A DNA stretch of 64,000 bases from Leuctra nigra (taxonomy: Eukaryota; Arthropoda; Insecta; Plecoptera; Leuctridae). Shown here piece after piece: positions 11,114 to 23,561 of the stretch. The position numbers were made by a program, and so were the translations under genes. The first letter of the stretch is position 1. Every line of letters begins with the position of its first letter. The stretch covers positions 20,243,705 through 20,307,704 of the forward strand of contig OW203769.1 in assembly GCA_934045905.1 (NCBI GenBank), read 5' to 3'. The notes under the pieces were generated by a model that was not told the origin of the DNA, made no database searches, and saw only the letters and a program-made list of their open reading frames with translations.

Positions 11114-12858
11114 ATTCTTTTCATACAACAGCTGGTCAAACCCCCGAACATAAATGATCAAACAATTTTGAGTTTTAAAACAATAATTACTTAATTATTA
11201 TGTATTTATTGTTACATTACAATCCATGTATTTGCGATATATAGAATTGTCAAAGTTACCAATGGACATTCTTACATATTGGTATCATACTTTTGGATAA
11301 TCTAACTATTGTTATAATGGTTGCTTAGCAATGTTTTTCAATAAATAGCTCTCATATTTTACTTTCGATTCAGTTGTGTATGACATTCTGTAGGAAGAAG
11401 ACGTGGACGTAGTGGGTTAGGGAGATGGAGAGTTAGGGTGGTGAAGTGCTTGTGAGGAGGGGAGGGGGTAGGGGGGACTTACTATTATCAGACTCATGCT
11501 AAAGGCTAGTTGCGGCCCAAGTCCAACTGACTTGTGGACACAACAAATCTAGTTGCGACTTGTCCTCACTTGTCCCTAGTTTTGCGTCTTATGACACAAA
11601 TAGTGTTGGCGTGAGGCTGTTAGTTGGTAGAGGATAGAATGTTATAGAGGTATTACAATCGCCTTTAGTAAGGGCCTCAGAGCTGTAGGGTTTTGGAAGT
11701 TCTTTCTGTCGTGTTCAGTTTGTACCGACGTGTCGGGCGAGGTGATTACTGTCGTGTTCAGATTGTACTTCATCGGTGGGGAACATGAAAGGAGCCTCCT
11801 CGAAGATTGCTCTTTGCTCTTCAGAGGAAATACTCCGACAGAATGTAAGAGCAATCGGGCGTTCCCTGGGCAACGACATAGGACTTCATGCTCAAATGAA
11901 ATGGCTAGTCATAACTTGTGAATGTTAATCCAAAACACATTTCTAACTATTTCATGGATGAAATCCAGTCGATTCTGTTAACTTATGACGATAGATTTCA
12001 AAATGTTTTTGAGCATGAGGCCGTTTGTCGGCTAATCCTTTCAACAATGTATAAGTATCTTTTACAAGGACGCAGTGTGTGATAAACACTGAAGACCCAT
12101 GCACAATTAACGTATCCCGCAGCCGTATCCCGTAATAGTCGAATAATCGACTATTAGGTACCTACATTTATTTTCTTTCAATTAAATAAAACATCTCCAT
12201 TTTTATGATGCACTAATTTATGTTTCCCGTCTTATGTACGGTAAATAGGAGAGCTTTGTAAAGCTGTGTGCTCAGTAAGTCGAGTCTGCGACATTGCTAT
12301 TGACAAAGTGAAAATGTAAATACTCGTGAAAATAGTCTTATTTTGTGAACTTCAAAGTGAAACGAGACAGGGATTTAAATATCGCTGACTTTCTGCTCTG
12401 TTTCTTCTAAAAGAGTCTGGAAAAGAAAATGTTTTCGCCTGCTAAAAGTGTGTGTAAAAATTAACCCTATCTTGATACTTTATTTCTTTACCCAGTATTT
12501 TCAAAGTCGTATTAAACAATGTAAATAAAAATAAAAATAATATGTTTATCGCCAAATTATAATTTTTTGATTTAGTCTGATTTTGAAGTTTTGAAAATCT
12601 AAATTACCTTCACCAACAAAACTCAGTGATAAACGGCATAAAAGTAGAACAGATGCACTCGCTTCTCACGTACAATGACGACACATAGCTAACTGTGACC
12701 TAAATGTGCATTAAAGTGCACCGTTACAGTGCACTAAGCTACGTCGTAAGCTTGAGTTGTAATAATACCTACTTACTTCTTGTCGTTGTGGAAGAAAAAC
12801 TCCATTCGTTCACCCTAATTCTCTACTAAACCAACAATATGCTGGGGTAACACGATAT
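11114..12858. other. Unassigned sequence
   Basis: A G-rich patch lies at about 11395-11475. Overlapping open frames at 11642-11921 on both strands lack recognisable features. No gene called. Confidence 0.35.
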
Positions 12859-12911
12859 CGCACATCACACATCACACATCGCACATCGCACATCACATAT
12901 CACATCACTCA
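12859..12911. repeat. Simple repeat (CACATCA/CACATCG)n
   Basis: Tandem seven- to eight-nucleotide units of the CACATCA/CGCACAT type, imperfect. Confidence 0.85.
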
Positions 12912-13082
12912 CCGTTTGTCCGCGAAGATGATTCTTATTCTATATTTGAGCTCGCGTGGCTTACATTCTACTCAGAAACTTTCGTGAATTTTGTGTAGGT
13001 TAGTAGAATGTAGGCATCTTGGACACAAATAAGGATATATAACAATGAGAAGATTATTATACCAGGTACACTCTTAATATTT

Positions 13083-13258
13083 ATAAACAGTTTGTGAACT
13101 TTCTTCTCTGGTATTGTCAAGTAGATAAAAGAATTCACGATATTTCGCCCGTGCATTCGTCGGGCTTTATCAAGTACAATGAGTATGAACGGGCCAAATA
13201 TCGTGTATTCTTTTATCTACTTGACAATACAGAGATAAAAGTTCACAAACTGTTTATA
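13083..13258. mobile_element. Short fold-back element
   Basis: The left arm starts TATAAACAGTTTGTGAAC and the right arm ends with its complement. Arms of about 70 nt include TTGTCAAGTAGATAAAAGAA and CGATATTT(C/G)GCCCG and surround a short centre. There is no coding capacity. Confidence 0.8.
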
Positions 13259-13558
13259 TTAATTTACAAATCTGGATATTTCGATTTGTATGAGAATTGG
13301 GTAATGGTAAGGAAAAACACGAACAAAAACCGAAGAAACTTACGAACAAAATATACTTTTTATGTCTTTCCTTGAAATTTAATTTAGTTGAATACATATT
13401 TGACAACATTATATTCGTAGTAATTTGTCAAAACATTTCATTAATGTCACCATACAATAAAATAAATGAAAATATATTTAAGGTGAACCCACAATAAAAA
13501 TTGACAATCAAGACTGTTCCATAGAAAATATATGTTAGTTGACATTTTAAAGCTTATC

Positions 13559-14095
13559 TTAAGGTGCTGCAAGCGCTAGCGATTTTGCTGCCTTTTGTAG
13601 ACACTTTTTGCGATACGATTGGAGACGAAACGGTTGGACCAAATTATTTGAAATTTTAATCGTGATTAGATAAAAGACAAACTTAGGGTTAGCCCTTGGT
13701 ACATTTTTAATTTTTTGTTTCGTTAATTAGTAATAATTAGTGGCTTTTTGGTGAAAAATTAGCTGTTTTCTAGTCTCCCTGGCCGCCGTATAAAATTAAA
13801 TTTCAAAAATGTGCCAAGTGATAACCCTAAGTTTGTTTTTTATCTAATCATGATTAAAATTTGAGATCAATTGGTTTACGGGTTTGGTCTCCAATCGTAT
13901 CGCAAATTTCATAGTTTTGCGCGGTTTTGTTGAATAACCGGCGCCTAATTAACGATGCAATATGCAAAAATAAAAATGTGCTACTAATATGCAATCAGAC
14001 TGATCATGTGAACATCCTGTAAAAGTTACACTCGCTTATGAAACAATTTTTCTCTCTAAATTTTCTAAAACGGCCGAGCGCTAGTATCACCTTAA
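13559..14095. mobile_element. TTAA-flanked MITE, full copy
   Basis: The left end is TTAAGGTGCTGCAAGCGCTA; the right end reads inverted TTAAGGTGATACTAGCGCTC. The 4-bp TTAA on both sides would fit a piggyBac-like target choice, but the terminal repeats do not otherwise identify a superfamily. The interior is itself partly symmetric (AATTAGTAATAATTAGT, GATAACCCTAAGTTTG and related strings appear in both orientations). Fragments of the family occur at 1492, 46.90 and 62.42 kb. Confidence 0.7.
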
Positions 14096-16143
14096 CACCT
14101 TTCTTCAAATGAGATAAGCGAACTGTAAACGTAATAAAATCTACCTGAAACTAAACTCAAGATTTCACCACGTTACACGCGTAATCTCTAGTTAAGACTT
14201 CGAACCTCCAAACTTAACCCTTGCGCCTAATCTCTGCGCGTGAAAACAAGCTCAGCGTCTCGGAAAACTTGCAAAGCTCCTCTGCGTTCATCTCCTAATC
14301 ATCTTAGCAACTCCTCAACCCGCAACTTAGCGGCGAATGCATTATTGATGAGCTGTTACGTTTGGCAACCCTGCAACGAGACGCCAGACTAAATGAAGGT
14401 GACGTCATTTACACACGTGATTGATGACGTCATATAGGTAACAGACAATCAGAGTTGAGAACTTTCGTGAATTTGCATGCCGACTGTTGAATAGGTTATG
14501 AGTTACAGGGGGGGGGGGGGGGGGGGGGGGTGACACGGTGAAATGGAAAAGTAAGAGGAAAGTTTACGTCGTGAAGGAAATTTAACTATTTCCGGATTTT
14601 AAACAGAATTTTTTTGAAACGCTTCACCTTGAATTCCATGGAACAATTGTTTTGAGTCAATACTTAAGATTTTTTTCTAAATGGTTGACCTGTTGGATCC
14701 ATCGTTCTATAGGTGCATTATTTAAACCATGAACTTAAACAATTAATTCAATTTTATGTTTAAATAATTAAAGAGAATAATAAGGCTTTAAAAGTTTTTG
14801 GCTATAAAATTTTTTATGAATTAATGTCTATTGATGATTTCAAAATCATTAAAAGTATGATTTCATATAGAGATGTTTAAAAAAAATCCTAAAGATTTAG
14901 ATAACATCTTGTTACCAATTTAAACATGAGCCATATTGTGACCAAATTCAGTTGCATTATTTTCTAGTGAGTTTAAATGTGCGCCTAAAATTTGGAATTT
15001 GAAAATTATAATAAAGAAATATAAAGAAAGTAAAGAAGTAGTAAAGAAATATCAAAAAAAAATGATGTACAGCGCATCCTGTTACCTTACCGAAGACCCT
15101 TGTCTGCTCGAATTCATAACTAATGTCCAGCTTTTCTTCACAAAACGTGACATCACCATTCACCACCATGTGACAACTCCGTCACACAGTTATGCGTCAC
15201 GTGGGTAGAGCGTGACTTAAAGGTCACGCAAAAGCCGTCTTCTTCATATTTCACCGCCTCGATATGATCTCCAAACCAATCAACACCTCGCATCCTGTAG
15301 AACACAGCCACTACACCTCACACTCACTCTCACCGACCCCGAGCCACATGCTCGCGTAGTGGCTGGATGTCTACACTATGCCATGTCCGCGGATCCAATG
15401 TTGCCAACTGAGATTATTATTAGTAATGTGATGTTGTCGTGTTGGCAGTATCGCGCAATCAATCAGCCGGTGACACGTGCGCGGTGGACGAGTGCGCAAC
15501 ATGGTGAGTGGAATGCGTGGATGATTCATGATCAGATGCTGTGGCGACGGTGGCGCCGACGCACGGACAAATCAGAAGCGAATGAGGTGTTATGAGCGGT
15601 CATTAATTGATGCAGGGCCGGAAGAACCATGTAACAAACACTTTTTTCGAACAAATTTTTTTGTGGAATAACCATGTACATATTGTCTAGGTCTATACAC
15701 TGCCACCTTAAAATGTTAATTTTTAAATTTGTTGGCTGCCATGGAAGAACCATGAATGTGAGTCTAGCTAGCCGACGGTGCGGACTGCATTGTGTCACCA
15801 AAACTGTTAATATTCATTTAAATAAAAGCAAGAAAACTATAAACTGGTGGATGGATAATCAACGAAAGTATTTGAGGAACTCGGAGAAAAAGTAAAACCG
15901 AAAGGGTACTGAAATATTACCCTTTCCAAAAAAAAAATGTTCATGAATGAAACCTAATAACATCCATTTATGCTGACCACGTGGTAAGAGCTAAGTTATG
16001 ATAGTAAGCGATCAAGTTGTAGGTAAATTAATTTTCCGGTGAAACCAAGACACCAATCTTGCTAGAAATCAATGGAGACGAACATAATTGTAATGTATCT
16101 TTTGTGGAAATATCTCCCAGTTCCGTTACTTCGTTTGACCTGT
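14096..16143. other. Mostly unassigned; G-run and a GC-richer block
   Basis: A run of about 20 Gs lies at 14510-14530. The block at about 15200-15600 is richer in G+C and holds open frames on both strands (78 and 89 codons) that do not look like a known protein. From about 16030 the sequence resembles the interior of Helitron-like copies (compare 38.92-39.04 kb). Confidence 0.35.
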
Positions 16144-16730
16144 ATTTGAGAGGGCGTAGCGAGCGACTCCAATCTGCACTTTTGGACACTTTCTCTGAAT
16201 TTTTTGTGTTTGTGTGTTTGTTTGTTTGGTCCAACGCCACAGGTCACATTTTTTTCCGATCGAGCTTAAATTTTGCACATATACTAATATCATTCAAACT
16301 TAATCGTGTATAGTGAGCTAAAATGAAAATATCTCCGCATTGGTCGAAAATCAAAATGTTCCGATTTAGTTAAAATTTTGCATGGACATTGAGACTACCA
16401 TTTTCTCTTATTTTACAAGTTTTCAGCCTAATCGGTAGAGAATGTGCACTTATACTTATTGACATTTAAATAGAATGTCAGAAGAGATTTTATTGACATT
16501 TAATTTCCAGTGCAACTTAGATCTGATTTTCTTTATGGATCGGAGTGTAGGTATATAAATGGCTACTCACAGTTTCAATGAAGTCAGGTAATTTGATTTT
16601 GATCAAGTGGATCGTATTTCAATTCACTATGGAAGTATATTATGTTTTCTGTGCGTTACGATATTCCGGTTGGAGATGTTGCTCGCTTCGTTGCTCGCTC
16701 ATCAACGCGTTACACAGAGCGTTTTCCTAG
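16144..16730 (+). mobile_element. Helitron-like element (plus strand)
   Basis: The 5' side has GAGGGCGTAGCGAGCG. The 3' end is GCTCATCAACGCGTTACACA then GAGCGTTTTCCTAG, followed by T. About 590 bp, no ORF for a Rep/helicase. The interior has the family string AAATTTTGCA followed by CATGGACATTG-type sequence. Confidence 0.6.
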
Positions 16731-18013
16731 TGTGTAAAGAATACACCAAGAAAAACAAAGATTCAAGTCATAAATATTTAATAGAGACCTCGTTCCACTC
16801 AGCCAACGAGAATTACAAACACTAAATCCTCATTAAAAACAATAAATTATTACTCAACTAATGTTTAATATTATGTCTATTATTTCCGTTACACCGTAGC
16901 GCTGCAAACTCTAACAACCAAGTGTCTCTAACATCAAAGTGTCTGTAACAACCAAGTGTATGTAACAACTGTAGTGAAATTGATCACGCTTGTGGTGCCT
17001 TACAGACTTCTGTCGCTCATTTATGTTTCTCTAATCAAACTGAATTTATTTTATACAATTCATGGGACCAGCATCAAACCAAATTGTGTTTAATTTTCAA
17101 ACCAATTGATTAGAAACTTTGAGAGTTATTGGATATTCAAATCTAATTTTCAAAATATATCAAGAATATGTATTTCTCTTTTGCTGCCCACTGTCTACAG
17201 ATTAGCTACTTAATCAACATTTTGCAGGCACGACGAAAGATCTCTACCAACAATTACTCGTAAAAAATTACGGATAAAAGTGGCGTACAAATTAATATTT
17301 AATGAGAATGCAGAATTAATAAAAGCACCTGAGAAATATAAAACTGAAGTGTGAATTGAAATGGCTTTCGATGGAATTCCCCCCGACGCTTCGTGGCGTT
17401 GAATTCATTAGTCACTTCGCAATCAAATCCCATCTTCCAGCTCGTCTCCGTGATTGGGCGTCGCGGCGCCTGATTGAGCGTCGGGACGCCTCACAGTTCA
17501 CAATAACACCGAGAATTCATTCCAGCGTCGTCGCTTCTAAAGAACTTCCTGCAAATCTTAGAAAATTAATTCCGAAGAATTGAACTTTTCCAAAAGGAAA
17601 TATATTTTCCGGCCACGGAAAAATGTTCATTCATTTAACGCTTTTCAAGAAAACATACTTATTGGTGATATTCCGTCTGATTTGCTACTGCGAATAAAGG
17701 TTTAAGCCTTCTGACTGGAAGTTCAGCACAGCGATGACGTTTGGGAATAGAAACTAGGAGCTTTTTTATGAAAAGAGACCGAAACATTTCCCAGGTTAAA
17801 GCTGACTAATTTATGTTCTTGAGTAATAACTTTGATGAATAAGATTCCTCGGGGCTTGCGAGTTACTTTCCACTGTAATGTCATTTGGTTTTCCAACTAA
17901 AAAGTAATTATAGTAATAATGTCAATCATTTTAATGCAGCTCATAACTCAAATTTTGTAGACAAAGAATCTAGATTCTTAATTTCCAGGATCTTTCGTCG
18001 TGGTTGAAACCAA
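16731..18013. other. Unassigned sequence
   Basis: A short GC-richer patch at about 17390-17510 contains repeated GGCGTCGCGGCGCC / GCGTCGGGACGCC strings. No gene or bounded element was recognised. Confidence 0.35.
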
Positions 18014-19534
18014 GATTCAACATTGTAGGACATTTTGCCTGTCGACTGAGGGATTCAACATTGTATGACATTTTGCCTGTCAACTGAGGGATTCAACGTT
18101 GAAGGACATTTTGCCTGTCGACTGAGGGATTCAACATTGTATGACATTTTGCCTGTCAACTGAGGGATTCAACGTTGAAGGACATTTTGCCTGTCGACTG
18201 AGGGATTCAACGTTGAAGGACATTTTGCCTGTCAACTGAGGGATTCAACGTTGAAGGACATTTTGCCTGAGGACTGAGGGATGTAATGTTGAAGGACATT
18301 TTGCCTGTCGACTGAGGGACGTAACGTTGAAGGACATTTTGCCTGACGACTGAGGGATTCAACATTGAAGGACATTTAGCCTGCCGACTGAGGGATGTAA
18401 CATTAAAGGACATTTTGTCTGTCGACTGAGGGATGTAACGTTGAAGGACATTTTGCCTGTCGACTGAGGGATGTAACGTTGTAGGACATTTTGCTTGTCG
18501 ACTGAGGGATTCAACGTTGTAGGACATTTTGCCTGACGACTGAGGGATGTAACATTAAAGGACATTTTGTCTGTCGACTGAGGGATGTAACGTTGAAGGA
18601 CATTTTGCCTGTCGACTGAGGGATTCAACGTTGTAGGACATTTTGCCTGTCGACTGAGGGATGTAACGTTGAAGGACATTTTGCCTGTCGACTGAGGGAT
18701 TCAACGTTGAAGGACATTTTGCCTGTCAACTGAGGGATTCAACGTTGAAGGACATTTTGCCTGAGGACTGAGGGATGTAATGTTGAAGGACATTTTGCCT
18801 GTCGACTGAGGGACGTAACGTTGAAGGACATTTTGCCTGACGACTGAGGGATTCAACATTGAAGGACATTTAGCCTGCCGACTGAGGGATGTAACATTAA
18901 AGGACATTTTGTCTGTCGACTGAGGGATGTAACGTTGAAGGACATTTTGCCTGTCGACTGAGGGATGTAACGTTGTAGGACATTTTGCTTGTCGACTGAG
19001 GGACGTAACGTTGAAGGACATTTTGCCTGACGACTGAGGGATTCAACATTGAAGGACATTTAGCCTGCCGACTGAGGGATGTAACATTAAAGGACATTTT
19101 GTCTGTCGACTGAGGGATGTAACGTTGAAGGACATTTTGCCTGTCGACTGAGGGATTCAACGTTGTAGGACATTTTGCCTGTCGACTGAGGGATGTAACG
19201 TTGAAGGACATTTTGCCTGTCGACTGAGGGATTCAACGTTGTAGGACATTTTGCCTGTCGACTGAGGGATGTAACATTAAAGGACATTTTGCTTGTCGAC
19301 TGAGGGATGTAACGTTGTAGGACATTTTGCTTGTCGACTGAGGGATTCAACGTTGTAGGACATTTTGCCTGTCGACTGAGGGATTCAACGTTGTAGGACA
19401 TTTTGCCTGTCGACTGAGGGATTCAACGTTGAAGGACATTTTGCCTGAGGACTGAGGGATGTAACGTTGAAGGACATTTTGCCTGTCGACTGAGGGATGT
19501 AACATTAAAGGACATTTTGCTTGTCGACTGAGGG
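18014..19534. repeat. 38-bp minisatellite, about 40 units
   Basis: The unit reads GGGATTCAACGTTGAAGGAC followed by ATTTTGCCTGTCGACTGA. Variants alternate at TTCAAC/TGTAAC, GAAGG/GTAGG/TAAAG and CCTG/CTTG. Units run head to tail without spacers. Because 38 is not a multiple of three, the minus strand reads the same unit through three frames without a stop in most copies, giving a 38-residue periodicity; I consider this a by-product. A block at 18207-18527 encodes the same 106-residue string as 18701-19021, an offset of 494 = 13 units, which shows higher-order duplication. Confidence 0.95.
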
Positions 19535-19662
19535 AAAGCACGAAAAGCTTCAGTCAGGAAGGACATCCTGGAACCGAACACGGGCCATCAGCTAGCGCCT
19601 CTCCACCTGGGCCAACCAGCTCCGTCTCTTTTACAATAATCACTTTGCCCTTTGTCCACTCT

Positions 19663-19900
19663 ACATTCATACCCTATTTAAGCTATAAGCCAATAGCGAA
19701 CATATGCATAATGATAATGAAGGAAGGTATTATGAAGAATAGGTGAGGCTGGACGGTAGAAAGGAGACAGTCGTGAACTATTATAGGAGGGAACCTTCCC
19801 AGGATTTGCCCATCGACTGATGAGAATCTCGGAAAAAGCCTCAGGTAAGAATGACGCCCGAGGGAACCGAACCTGGGGCATCCGTACAGTCTAGTTACAA
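19663..19900 (-). repeat. SINE remnant (minus strand)
   Basis: It contains GTCGTGAACTATTATAGGAG, CATCGACTGATGAGAA and a GGAACCGAACC tRNA-like B-box complement near 19862. The order matches 49.2-49.32 kb (GTCGTGACTTATCGTAGGGC, CTCTCGACTGAGAAAG, GGAATCGAAC). The head lies at the higher coordinate. Confidence 0.5.
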
Positions 19901-20330
19901 CAACAAGGCAATCTCAAATGACGTCACATAGGACCAAAAACTAACTGGGGGACTGATGCTTTCAGTATATAAGTAACAAGTCATCATTATCTTCCTTGAT
20001 TTAATTTAATTATTTTATTTGATGTCTGTATTTCCTTTTAATATCTCAAGTGTATTTAAAATACTATTAAACTTTTTAAAAATGTCCTGTCCACCAGCAA
20101 AGTAAGCAGGATTGAGGCATGCAACCAGGATAGTTGACGAGAAGAATATAATTGAACCATGAACCAGGGTGATGCTATAAAGGTGATATTCTACAATTTG
20201 TTGAGACACTCATTGTTCTCGTTTTATAATGTATCGTAACATCATTTGCTCTCATTATATCCTCAACCATTTATTGCACATCCCTTGTTCGATGTCGTTT
20301 ACAACCTTGTTTAGCTCTCTAAAGCTGGGT
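19901..20330. other. Unassigned AT-rich sequence
   Basis: No gene or repeat with clear ends was seen between the SINE remnant and the palindrome cluster. Confidence 0.35.
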
Positions 20331-20787
20331 TCCCATACTTCGCTTTCATTTCGCATTCGGTTCGCTTTCGCGTCGCGAAGTTTGTAGTCGTTTCCATAAT
20401 TTCTGTTTCGCGCGTTTCGCGTATCCCATAAATAGTATTCTGCCAAAAGTTAAAAACAAAATGACGAATAATAATCAGATAATAAGCAAGAAAGGCAAGA
20501 AAATGCGGAAAAAGTAAAACTTGAAAGTTGAAACGTCAAAACGTCAAAACATATGTTCATTAATCGAATATCGAATATAAGCTCGAGGTCGACCGGAAAT
20601 GGAGATTCGATACATCGCATCACTTCCGGTTTACGCGCGTTATGATTTCGTCGAAGTTGAAGTTGGTCCAACATTTTTGCATTTCGGAGACGAAATTAAA
20701 CATGGACGATTTTCTGTGTTAAAAGGTAGCCATTTTGCGAAAGCGAACCGAATGCGAAATAAAAGCGAAGTATGGGAACCCAGCTTT
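20331..20787. mobile_element. MITE with GCTGGGTTCCCATACTTCGC termini
   Basis: The left end is AAAGCTGGGTTCCCATACTT and the right end is its complement. Near-perfect terminal inverted repeats of about 50 bp run on through TTCGCATTCGGTTCGCTTTC. The 457-bp element has no transposase. Confidence 0.82.
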
Positions 20788-20832
20788 AAGCTGGGTTCCC
20801 ATACTTCGCTTTAAGTATGGGAACCCAGCTTT
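20785..20832. mobile_element. Minimal palindrome of the same MITE termini
   Basis: About 48 bp: AAGCTGGGTTCCCATACTTC, GC, then its own inverse. It consists of little beyond two abutting termini, as expected for an extreme deletion derivative or a recombination product between adjacent copies. Confidence 0.8.
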
Positions 20833-21103
20833 AAGCTGGGTTCCCATACTTCGCTTTTATTCATCGAATTCGCTTCCGGTTCGCTTCGCTTTCGCAAAAT
20901 GGCTACCTTTTAACAAAGGAAATCGTCCATGTTTACATTCCCATGTTCGCGTGTTTCGGTTTCGTTTCGGTTTCGTCAAAGTTAAAATTGGCTCAACTTT
21001 AACGAAACCGAAACAAGCGAACATGCGAATGTAAACATGGACGATTTCCTTTGTTAAAAGGTAGCCATTTTGCGAAAGCGAAGCGAAAGCGAAGCGAAAG
21101 CGA
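20832..21103. mobile_element. Palindromic MITE, third copy
   Basis: It starts with the same terminus, then arms at about 20871-20990 and 20991-21100 are close inverse complements (AAAATGGCTACCTTTTAACA, ATCGTCCATGTTTACATT). The right terminal motif is replaced by repeated AAGCGAAGCG units, so the right end is degenerate. Confidence 0.75.
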
Positions 21104-22200
21104 AGCTCTCTGCGGCAGAGCTGATACAGAGAGCTTTCCACAGTTGAGGTATGTTTTGACACATTTAGGTTTTTATGAAAGGTTCAGGTCCAATGTAAGT
21201 GAGAACAATGAGTGTCTCTGCCCTAGGAATAAACTCTAGTAAGATAGTATTGGAGACGTTGTGGCGACTAAGTGTTCTGACCGATGTAATCTGGCGCATG
21301 AAGAAGAGTCTCACACCTCCGAGCTAATGAGTTGGAATGTCGCCCAGCGATGGGTTTTGTCTCGGGGTATTTTAAACTCTCGCACCTCCTGGCATCCACC
21401 GAGCTCTTCGTCATCACAATAGCTTCCTTCATGACAAGTCCCAGCGCATGCGCGTAGCTATGCAAGAGCACGGCGTGCTTCCGTGCAAATCATCCAATCA
21501 TCGCAAACTGATTCTATTTTATACAGCTTTTTTTATATTTTTTATTTTTATTTATTAATTTTTATAAAAAAAATACAGTGTCATATATAAAGCTACTAAG
21601 CTTAATTTGTGATTGATGGTTATTTAAAAATATGATAAAGGTAATTCAATTTAAAACAAAATCCGTTTATTATTTTACTTTTATTTTACAATTATTATTA
21701 CATCCATTTTCCCTATCCAACTAATGTCGGGTTGGAGGGGGGGGGGAATGTAGCTCCACCGTCCTCTAGGGCCTCCTGGGATGTCTAATCCGGCTGGCCA
21801 TTCCGACTTCTTCCCCGTTGTCACATGTCTTATGATATGTCTTATGACTTTTAATTTTGTTGGCATTTTAAATGATTGACTTAATAATTTTTATGTTAGT
21901 TATGTGATATTGCTATTTTTGTTTTAAGTAGTATATTTTTTGGCATATTTATTTTCTTTTTGAGATTTTGATGATTTAAATTTTATGTAATTTGAATTTG
22001 TTTTTGATTTTTTGTATTGTTTTTTGGGGGAATGTTTTATATTTTGCAAAGTATACATCTACATTTTTGTTGTACACTACTCGATCTCAAAAACTCATCT
22101 AGTAAAATACCTCATGGTTGATGTTTGTTTACACACATCTACGCATCGGAACTAATCTTATGTCACATAAAATGGCGGTAGAATCATCATGACGACTAAT
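21104..22200. other. Unassigned sequence before the plus-strand LINE
   Basis: AT-rich with a G-run near 21737-21746. From about 22080 it may be 5' UTR of the LINE that follows, but no boundary could be fixed. Confidence 0.35.
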
Positions 22201-22247
22201 ATCTGTGATTTGGCATTCCTCCTAACTGTGATCTGTTGACCTTGAAC

Positions 22248-23281
22248 ATGGTAGACCAACCAGGTGGACTGTCAGGTGGTAGATACGCGGGCCAAGATGC
22301 CGAAAAGTGTAGGGAAAAAACCTACAAGATGGCGGGTGATCAGTTGTTTGCAAGTGAGACGAAAAGTTTAAATCAGCTGAATGTGAATAGATTAAAAAGT
22401 GAATTAGATAAAAGAGGTGTGAACAGTGAAGGAAGAAAGAAAGTGTTAATCAAAAGATTGGAAGAAGTGATGGAAGCAAATGGTGAAGTTTTAGAGTTCA
22501 GAGAAGTTACGCCTACTCAGCCTATTGCTAAAAAGTGTGATGCCTGCGTAGGGTGGGAAAAAGCGGTTTATGCAGGGGAACGAGAAAGTGAAATTGCTAG
22601 AAAATTGACGACAGAAATGGAAAAGAGGTTGGAGCTACAAGAGCGGAAGATCTTGGAGCTGGAAATAACTATCAAACAGCTTAAAATTCAAGTAAATGCA
22701 TCACAATCTCAGCCAGCTGAAGTTGCCAACATAAGTCAAACACCTGCAGCGCCTTCAACGTCAGGATTACCAACTCAAAGGGAGGGGCGAGACAGCGGCA
22801 CCGCGGCTCTGACTCTGCAGACGCGTGAAGTCAGTTGGGCGCACGTAGCGGCGGCAAACTCAAAAAAGAAAGCGCGGGAATTTTTGAATATTCAGCCGAA
22901 AGATGCAACGCAAAATAGCGCTACAACGAAAGATCATCTACAACAAAAGATTAAACCAGCCGATTTCCAGGTTGGTATGGAAATTATAAGAGCCACCAGA
23001 GATGGAGGAATTTCAATTGGAATTGAAAAGGGGAATGTTCAAGAAGTAAAAGTTAGTATCCAGAGGGCACTCGGCGACGAGTACGAAGTGAAAGAAAACA
23101 CAAAAGTTAATCCGAAACTAAAAATCTACGATGTTTTCTTAGGTGACTTTGAGGATGAGCAAGAACTAAGTAATGCGTTACAACATCAGGTATCTAAACT
23201 CGTAAAGAACAATTCTGCAGTGGTGAAAATAATTCACGTCAGTAAAAGTAACAGCACAGGAATGTCTAATGTAATTATTGA
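22248..23281 (+). pseudogene. LINE ORF1, N-terminal part (SAP-like and coiled coil)
   Basis: From the ATG at 22248 a long frame is open; a second ATG at 22329 is an alternative start. Residues about 41-75 look like a SAP-type helix-turn-helix (LNQLNVNRLKSELDKRG and RKKVLIKRLEEV), a nucleic-acid-binding fold. A CDAC pair follows near residue 94, and a charged, heptad-like coiled-coil segment at about 105-150. The rest resembles the RNA-binding part of LINE ORF1 proteins, which coat the element RNA. The reading frame runs into the minus-strand LINE tail after residues VIIEVS, so the annotated stop at 23346 is foreign. The continuation is at 27492-27839. Confidence 0.75.
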
Positions 23282-23561
23282 AGTCAGCAATTTATTTATT
23301 TATTTATTTATTTATTGTCAGTTATCACAGAGTATAATACTTGTATGAACATTGTCAATTTTATAAAGTGAAATAAACATAATATTATAATAGAATAGTA
23401 TTACAAATACAACCATAAGTACATTTATAATTAAGTTACAAGAGTGATAGGAAGCAGAGCTGCATCAATTATTAAGAGTAGTGTACAAAAACGGTTGTTC
23501 CGTACTTGTCCTGGAATCAAATAAAATCATAGTTAAAAACAAGTGAAAAAACAGGTTAAAA

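Noticed and set aside
15359..15801. Open frames on both strands in a GC-richer block
   Set aside because: No domain, and a weak GGTGAGTGG donor-like site alone does not support an exon.
18014..19534. CRISPR-like regular repeats
   Set aside because: Units are contiguous and contain no unique spacers, and the context is eukaryotic. It is a minisatellite.
18207..19541. Overlapping minus-strand frames of about 104-106 codons in the 38-bp array
   Set aside because: They arise because the repeat unit lacks stops in most frames. No start, splice or domain supports a protein.
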